Origin: Anaeramoeba ignava
Lineage: Eukaryota > Metamonada > Anaeramoebidae
Reading direction: 5' to 3'
Assembly: GCA_028826165.1 (NCBI GenBank)
Contig: JAPDFW010000089.1
Span: 1 to 64,000, forward strand
Length of the DNA: 64,000 bases
Part shown: positions 56,701-64,000 of the stretch, piece after piece
How the letters are laid out: every line of letters starts with the position of its first letter
How positions within the stretch are numbered: position 1 is the stretch's first letter
Notes under the pieces: model-generated
What the model saw: only the letters and a program-made list of their open reading frames with translations
The model's database searches: none
What the model was told of the DNA's origin: nothing
Program-made: the position numbers and the translations under genes

Positions 56701-59700
56701 ATGTTTGATGCTATTGTGAATTATCAACACAATTTCGATTACAAGTTCTTATTTAATCAAGTATTAAAAAACCAAAAGATAAAATCAAATTTATTCTTAT
56801 TAAATCAGTTTTTGGAAATGATAATTGAAGTTATCGAAACAAAACCTGAAATCTCATCCAATAAAATTATTGAAATTAAAGGATTTCAAAGCATTCAAGA
56901 AATTTTATATGAATTAACCCAAGAAAATCAAAATCAAAATCAAAATGAAAATGAAAATGAAAATGAAATTCAAAAGGAAACAATCGATTTATGCTTAGAA
57001 ATTTTGGATTTGTTACTTAAAAATGCAAATATTGAAATCATTTTTGAAAATGAAGAAATTATTAGAACTTTGATTAAATTATTTGAATTCAAAATTACTC
57101 AAAAAATTCCATTCATTTATATCCCAAAAATTCTTGAAAAAATCAAAAAACCAAAAGGTGAAAACGAAAAAGTATTAATTTCTTATTTAATTCAAAAAAT
57201 TCTCTTTCTAACTCAAGAAATCAATGCAAATCTAAATCAACAAGAAAAATCAAATGAAATTGAACTGAAAGAAGTTGAAGAATTCTTTTCAAAATGCTTA
57301 GAATCAATTTCACAAAATCGAGAAGTTATTCAACAAATTATTTTAAATTCTGAGTTATTCAATATTTTCAAAACAATATTGAATGATAAAGAACAAAATT
57401 CAACTCATCTCATTTTAACATTTTTGAATGAGATTATCAGAAACAATGAAACAACGATTTCTGAATTTCAACAATTAGTTCCAGAATCAGAATTTATTGA
57501 ATTACTTTCCCAAACAGAAAAAGACAAACCATCAAAAAAATTATTCCAAATTCTTTTCAATTTAATGATTAATAATGGAGAATTTTCATTAGAAAATAAT
57601 TTTGTTATCAGAAATCCAACCATGATCCAAATCATTTTCAGATTTTATTCACAGAATTTGGATCAAAATGAAAATCTGAATAAATTTATCGAAGTGCTGG
57701 AAATATTTACCCAAATTTGTGAGAAATCAATCCATAATATTTATTGTTGTTGTGAAAAAGGAATCATTTCTTTCTTACTTGAATTAATCCCCAAAATTCA
57801 AAACTTAAAATTATTCCAGAAAATTATTCAATTTATTGGAAAACTTGCAACACATAAAATTTTTGTTTTGGAAATGAAACAATACTTTTCCTTTTTGAAG
57901 GATCAGTTAAGACAAAGAGAAAGAAATCAATTTTCAAATGTAATGTTAATTGAATTAAGAAAAATGATAAACCAAAACACAGAAAATCAAGAGAATCCAA
58001 TTAATTTCTTTGATTTTTATGAAGAAAATTCAAATATTCAATTTCCAACTTTCAAAAATAATTTAATTTCTGAAGAATTTAGTTTTGCTACTTGGATAAG
58101 ATTTGAAGAATATCAAAACAATATCAACCAAACAGATTACAAAACAAAGATATTTAGCTTTTTAACAGAAGATTCAAAAGGATTCGAAGTATTTTTGGAA
58201 TTTAACAAAGAAAAGAAAAAACCAGAATCATTTATTTGTGAAATTTATCCAAATCAAGAAAGTCAAATTGTTGAAACAAAATTCCCTTTTGAAATGGAAA
58301 CCAAGAAATGGCACTTTTTTGTTTTCACACAAAGATACAAAAAATCAAATTCAGAATTTGAAATATCAATTTATCTTGATGGAAAACAATCCACTATCAT
58401 ACTAAAAACAAGAAAAATTGGAAAAGGAAAACAACCATTTATCAAAAACGAAATTGGTTCAAATTCCACATTTTCAATTCAAGAACAAAAAATAAAATCA
58501 TTTTATGGACAAATGGGAATAATATATCTTTTTAAAGAATTTCTTAGTGAAAAACAAGTCAAAGCAATCCAATTTCTTGGGCCAAATTGTCATTCATTTT
58601 TTTATCCAAATGAATTTGCAAAATATTCCAATTCAAAAGTTACAAAAGAGTTAAAAGAAATTTTAAATGGAGAATTAACACAAAAAATACTTGTTTGTCA
58701 CAATCCAAAAGAAAAAAAAGGAAATTTATTTTTAAATCAAAGTCCTTCAAATATCATCAGAGAAGATTCAAAACTGAATAATGTTTATTCATTTACAAAA
58801 GCTAATTTCCAAGATATTGCTTATTATTTAGGAGGTATCCAAACTTTTTTTTATCTAATTCTTGAAATTGATGAAGTATTTAAAGAAGAAAAATTTGATG
58901 AACTTGAAAATGAAAGAAAACCACTTTTTGAAGAAATGTTGAGAATAGTTAGAGATGTTTTATTGCATAACCCAAATTTTCAAGAACAAATGATTCAAAA
59001 TCAAGGTTTCCCAATATTAAGTAATATACTTAAATCTATAAATACAAAATATTTTTCAAACCAAATTTATGATCTTATCAAAGTATTTCAAGAAGAAATA
59101 CAAAACGAAAAATTCAAAATTCAACTTAAAAACCATTTAATTTTTGACTATCAAATTTGGAAGAATTTCAGTTTTGAAATTGGAAAAAAAATCATTTTCA
59201 AAAATCAAAATGAAAATCAAAATGAAACTGAAGAAATAACCGAAATTATTAAGAATACCCAAAATATAGGAGGAAATAATACCCAAAATATTACAATTTT
59301 TGATTTATTATCTGTATTGAACTATTCTGATGAAGCTTTAGTGAAAATAAAAGAAAACAATACATCTCCTCAATATTACAATTATCAAAAAAACCAAATT
59401 GATAATTTATCTCAAGATTTATTTTCAATTATCGAAATTCTTTTTGATCAAATTGACAATGTTTTTCCAAAATCAAAATATATGCAATCTTTAATTTCAG
59501 AATGTTTTCTTTTCAAAACAGAAAATTTTATTGAAAAAACACTTGAGTTCATTTACAAAATTATCAACAAAACTCCTCAACAATACAGACAACAATTATT
59601 TCCAGTTGAATTATTCAAAGCACTCGTTCAATTAATTAAAGAACATGAGAGTAACACAAAGATAATTCAATTATGCCTTGAAATTATTTATTTAATTGAT

Positions 59701-62700
59701 GTTTCCTTCATTGAAAATGAAAAAATAACCCAAAATTTGGAGAAGAAGAAAGAATTTGAAATGAAGAAACTGGAAGATTTTTATCCTTTGATTCACAAAT
59801 TTATTGATTGCGAATATAAATCAAATTTCGAAGGAAATTATTGATGTTCTTTTTAAGATGATGATTTATGAAGATGAATTTCAATATCAAAATTCATTTA
59901 TTCGGAACCCATTTATTTTAGAAACAATTTTTGAAATTTTTCAATATTCACCAAATTTAGTTGATAGTAAAAATTTCCATAAATTGTTCATTTTAATTGT
60001 GGAAGGTAATTTTAATAAGGAGAAAATTCTTACTCAGTTTGGATGGCAAAAATGGATGATTTCTCTAATAAATTTTAATAATTATCAAATTGAAATTGAA
60101 ATTGAAAATGAAAATGAAAATGAAAATGAAAATCAAATTCAACATCAAATTCAAAATCAAATTCAAAATGATGTAAATGAGATTATTTTCAGCATATTCA
60201 AGTTGTTATTTATTTATTGCTTCCATAATTCATCTTATAATTTTCGCGAAGTATTTGAAAAATTTCTTTCGTCAGTTTATTTAATCCATTTTTCAATAAC
60301 AAACAAACAAACCATTCCTAAAATAATTGAAAGAATAATAAATGATATTTTTGATGATATTAATATGAATTCAAAACAAGAAATCGATCTCAAAACCCAT
60401 CAATATGTCATCACATCCAAAATACTTTTAACCTCAAATTCAACAATTTCAAAAGAAGAATTTTTCAATAATTTATTTTATCTAATCAAAGTATTAAATG
60501 GGATGGTTTTCCATTTATCAAAAAATGGATTTGAATCGCCAATTCCAGAAAATCAATTATCAAATCAATTCCTTCAAACAACAATTTCAAAACAATTCAT
60601 AAAAATTCACAGGCACAGAAGACATAATCAAAATAATTTAAGCAACGAAGAGAACTTATTGAATTTTTTAGAAGAAAAAAGTTGTTTAATTGAAAAAGGA
60701 GAAATTATGAGAAATTTAATCTCCATTTTGGAAAGATTTGAATTTTTTAAAGAAGCAGGAATCTCAGTTATAAACAAAGAAGAAAAAAGAGCAATTTCCA
60801 AAATTATTATTTTGCTCATTTTCGCAACAATTCCAAAATCAGATATTAAATTAACTAATTTCCTTCTTTCAAAACTAAATGAAATGATTAATCAATTCAA
60901 TTCCAAATCATCTTCAATCCAAAATCCACAAGAATTAATCAAAATTTGTTTCTCATTCTTCTTTTATTCTCTTCAACACGAGAATCTTATTGAAACACGA
61001 AATGAAGATGAAAGAAGAGCCAAAAGAAATCTTTTACTAACCTATTTGCAAATGATTATGCAAGATAATTACCAATTTTTATTCGAATTATTTTCAGGTC
61101 AAAATAGAAGGCATTCTTTACTTACTCAAAAAACAAAAAAATCATTTGTCTTTCACAGTCAAAATATTATAGAATTCGAAAAAGAAGTCATGAACGAAAA
61201 TTGGAAAAAAGCAATCAATATTACTTTCTTTCCAATAAACCAGAAAATTGCGAAAGATATCAAAGGAAATGAAAAGGAATTTATTAGAATCCAATCAAAT
61301 AATATATTTTATTTGAAAAAATTATTGAACCACAAATTCAAAATTAAAGAAAAAGAAATTGAAATCATTTCAAAAGAAATTGAAAAAGAAAAGCAAGAGT
61401 TGATGATAAGAGAAATGAAAAGGAAACCCCGAACAGAAATTCAAGAAAAGTACAATTTATTCTATTTAAAGGAATTCAAAAAAATGCTCCAAAATTCAAT
61501 TTTAGGAAAATATCCATGGAGTTCAAAACCAATAAATATTCTCGATAAAGAATTTAAAAAGCAAACTCAAAATTATTATTTTAATTGCGATGATCCCAAA
61601 CTTTCAGAAATTGAAGATGAAATGAGAAGACAGAAAAAACTCAAATATTATTCAGAAAAAGAAAAAAAAGATGAAGAAAAAAAGAATTTAATAAGTTTAC
61701 ATAAAAAAACCAAAGCACAAATAGATGAAATTAGAGATAAATTGTCAAAGATCCAAAATCAAAAATTGATAAGAAAACAAAATTTATTTTTGAAACATTG
61801 CGAGATGATTTCTAAAACCAAAAAAAGAAAAGGAGTATTTGAAATTAGAAGAAAGTGGATTAATTTTTTCAATTTAAACTGCAAGGAAAAGAATTATTCA
61901 TGGGAAATTGGAGATATTCAAGTAATTCATAAAAGAAGATATCTTTTCAAACATTCAGGATTAGAAATATTTTTTGGAAGCAACAGAAAAACTATATTTT
62001 TCAATTTTGAAACAATGGAAATAAGAAATGAAATTTATGAAAAAATCCAAAATCACAAATTAACAAATATTAATTTATCCATGTTTAATTATTTTGGAAA
62101 TGAACCAACAAAATGGATCGAAAAAACACAAATCACAAATCAATGGAAAGAAAAAAAATTGTCGAATTTTGAATATCTTATGTATCTGAACACAATATCA
62201 GGAAGAACATATCAAGATCTTTCACAATATCCGATTTTTCCATGGATTATTTCTGATTATGAATCCGAAACATTAGATCTTAATAATCCAAAAACATTTA
62301 GAGATTTATCAAAGCCTCTTGGATTTTTGAATAATAAAATAACAATTTATTTTGAAAAATATGAATTAAACGGAAAAGAAAAAGAAAAGGAATATAATTA
62401 TAAACAATTTTATTCAAATCCAGAAATTGTTTCATTTTATTTGATGAGATTAGAACCATTTAAGTCAATTTGTCTGAAAGAAAAGTATCCAATTTTCAAA
62501 TCAATTCCAGAAACATGGAAAATAATCAAAGAAAGTCAAGAAGATTTTTTTGGAGAACTTATTCCAGAATTTTTCCATTTACCAGATTTTTTAAGGAATC
62601 CAAAAATATTTAGAAATGGAAATGAAAATCAAAATGAAATTCAAAATGAAATTCAAAATGAAAATCAAAATGAAAATCAAAATCAAAATCAAAATCAAAA

Positions 62701-64000
62701 TCAAAATCAAAATCAAAATCAAAATCAAAATCAAAATCAAAATGAAAATCAAAATCAAATCAAATCAAAATCAAAATCAAAATCAAAATCAAAATCAAAA
62801 TCAAAATCAAAATCAAAATCAAATTCAAAATGAAAATCAAAATCAAAATCAAAATCAAAATCAAAATCAAATCAAAATGAAAATCAAAATGAAAATCAAA
62901 ATGAAAATCAAATTCAAAATCAAATTCAAAATCAAAATCAAAATCAAAATCAAATTCAAATTCAAATTCAAAATCAAAATCAAATTCAAAATCAAAATCA
63001 AATTCAAAATGAAAATCAAATTCAAATTCAAAATGTTCAACTTCCAAAATGGGCTAAAACACCAGAAGAATTTATTCAAATACATAAAGAAGCACTTGAA
63101 TCAGGATATGTTTCAGAACATCTTGATGAATGGATTGACTTGATATTTGGATATAAACAAAAAGGAAAAGAAGCTAAAAATTCATACAATTCATTTCATC
63201 CAAATTTATATGAAGAAAATATTCGTTTTTCAAAATTGAAAGATAAAACAGAAACAGAAATACAAAGAAAAGGACAAATCCCAATTCAGTTATTTAAACA
63301 AAAACACCCAAAAAGAATAACAAAAAGAGAAATTGAACAGAAATCTTTTTCATCTTCTTTCTCATTATTTGAATGGAAAAATGTTTTACCATCAAATAAG
63401 AGATTGGGTTTACAAAGTCAATATTTGAAGATCAGTTCAAATCCAATTATATTTACATATTTTCAAGAGACGATTGATTTAATGTTAGTTATGGGAAGTG
63501 TTAATAAAATTGTTGCAATCGATAAAGAAGGAAATATTGCAAAATATACATTTTATTTAAATGATCCAAATCCAAAAAATCCCAAATTTGTTTGTGAAAT
63601 TGATAAAAAAATTGAAGCTAAAATTGGAGTTTCATTTCCAGAGGATTTCAATAATTTCCAAGGATTTTCAACATTGATTAGAAATTTGAAATATTTGATT
63701 TCTTGTGGATTTAATGATAATAGTTTTAAAATGATTGATATTGAAAATTCCAAAATTATTCAAATTATTTCCAAACATCAAGATATTGTGAATTGTTTAT
63801 CACTTGATTCCAAATATTTTGTTACAGGATCCAAAGATACAACAGTTATTGTTTGGGAATTTGATTTAAATGAAGAAAAAGTGAAAGAAAATCCAAAATA
63901 TATTTTTTTTGAACATGAAAAAGAAGTGAAAAGTGTTGCAATATCAGCTGAATATGATGTTGTTTTAAGTGGATCTATTGATGGGGAATTGATATTTCAT
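53745..64000 (+). CDS. BTB - armadillo-like - ConA-like - PH-BEACH - WD40 giant protein (3' end outside window)
   Basis: Likely exons are 53745-54413, 54486-54590, 54665-54893, 54964-55166, 55267-55429, 55493-56538 and 56632 onward; all phases agree. Exon 1 is a BTB domain (SDLKIYCGKDKVSIFCHKFI, VIQFFYTGKFKFD) with a BACK-like tail. Helical armadillo-like sequence follows. A ConA/LamG-like domain (FSFATWIRFEEYQ, KWHFFVFTQRY) lies near 58080-58610. A PH-like region (SWEIGDIQVIHKRRYLFKHS) precedes the BEACH domain: LSNFEYLMYLNTISGRTYQD, FPWIISDYESETLDL, FRDLSKPLGFLN, LIPEFFHLPDFLRN, then after a hexamer array LPKWAKTPEEF and WIDLIFGYKQKG. WD40 repeats run to the window end. BEACH proteins scaffold vesicle and lysosome traffic. 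A +1 change near 59805 and three 1-base losses in the array (62757-62870) break the frame. A separate BTB gene is possible. Confidence 0.75.
62625..63035 (+). repeat. NQ/NE hexamer array inside the BEACH domain
   Basis: The array consists of CAAAAT, GAAAAT and CAAATT hexamers between the LPDFLRN helix and LPKWAKTPEEF, a loop where animal BEACH domains have a variable stretch. Two pentamers CAAAT at about 62757-62765 and one at about 62869 remove three bases in total. The frame before and after the array is therefore the same, although the part between is out of frame with a stop at 62831. Confidence 0.8.

Noticed and set aside
1-64000. tRNA, rRNA, insertion sequences or viral genes
   Set aside because: No structured GC-richer segments, transposase, reverse transcriptase or capsid-like frames were found by eye; a covariance search would be needed to exclude small RNAs.

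Overview
The window is nuclear DNA of a unicellular eukaryote with an extremely AT-rich genome. Coding sequence carries many short spliceosomal introns (donor mostly GTAAAT or GTAAAA, acceptor TTTAG or similar). Intergenic space is very short, and simple-sequence arrays lie in introns, in intergenic gaps and in frame inside proteins. No rRNA, tRNA, transposon or CRISPR was recognised. The gene content (several RCC1+BTB proteins, ankyrin+BTB, Ras-like, DENN, VPS9, RhoGEF, BEACH) and an Inr-like TCATTT element before almost every start suggest a free-living amoeboid protist. An anaerobic metamonad of the Anaeramoeba type is my best guess; this is inference, not proof.

Layout. 1-3085 (minus): two RCC1/BTB genes, the first cut by the window edge. 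3192-6296 (plus): NPRL3 of the GATOR1 complex. 6374-10681 (minus): a large RGS-RhoGEF-PH-MORN protein. 10903-15863 (plus): a three-RRM hnRNP Q/R-like protein. 16148-20731 (plus): a DENN-domain Rab GEF with a proline-rich tail. 20916-24150 (plus): a VPS9 Rab GEF interrupted by a 1.6 kb hexamer array. 24223-28609 (plus): ankyrin+BTB, followed by a tandem array built from its own 3' end. 29351-30983 (plus): a Ras-like GTPase. 31151-34340 (plus): an actin-related protein ending in a villin headpiece. 34533-39030 (minus): SMC2. 39225-40104 (plus): TAF8. 40172-42628 (minus): a DDX24/MAK5-like helicase. 42862-46747 (minus): CCT8. 46919-52867 (plus): three RCC1/BTB genes in tandem, two with the same +1 frameshift. 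53745-64000 (plus): a giant BTB-ConA-PH-BEACH-WD40 gene, cut by the window end.

How the genes relate. There is no operon logic. Housekeeping genes (SMC2, TAF8, CCT8, DDX24, NPRL3, hnRNP) are intact after splicing and sit among signalling, cytoskeletal and trafficking genes (Ras-like, RGS-RhoGEF, DENN, VPS9, BEACH, actin-VHP, RCC1/BTB). Many of the latter carry novel domain unions or 1-nt frameshifts. Gene starts were chosen from domain completeness and exon phase. I reconstructed splice sites by hand; all exon phases in NPRL3, hnRNP, DENN, SMC2, TAF8 and CCT8 close perfectly.

The most unusual items are: the actin-villin-headpiece fusion; the shared +1 frameshift in two RCC1/BTB paralogues; a CaaX box on a third paralogue that matches that of the Ras-like gene; a 168-bp higher-order repeat grown from the ankyrin/BTB stop region; an eroded copy of an RRM exon inside an intron; and gene-private repeat arrays in almost every long intron.
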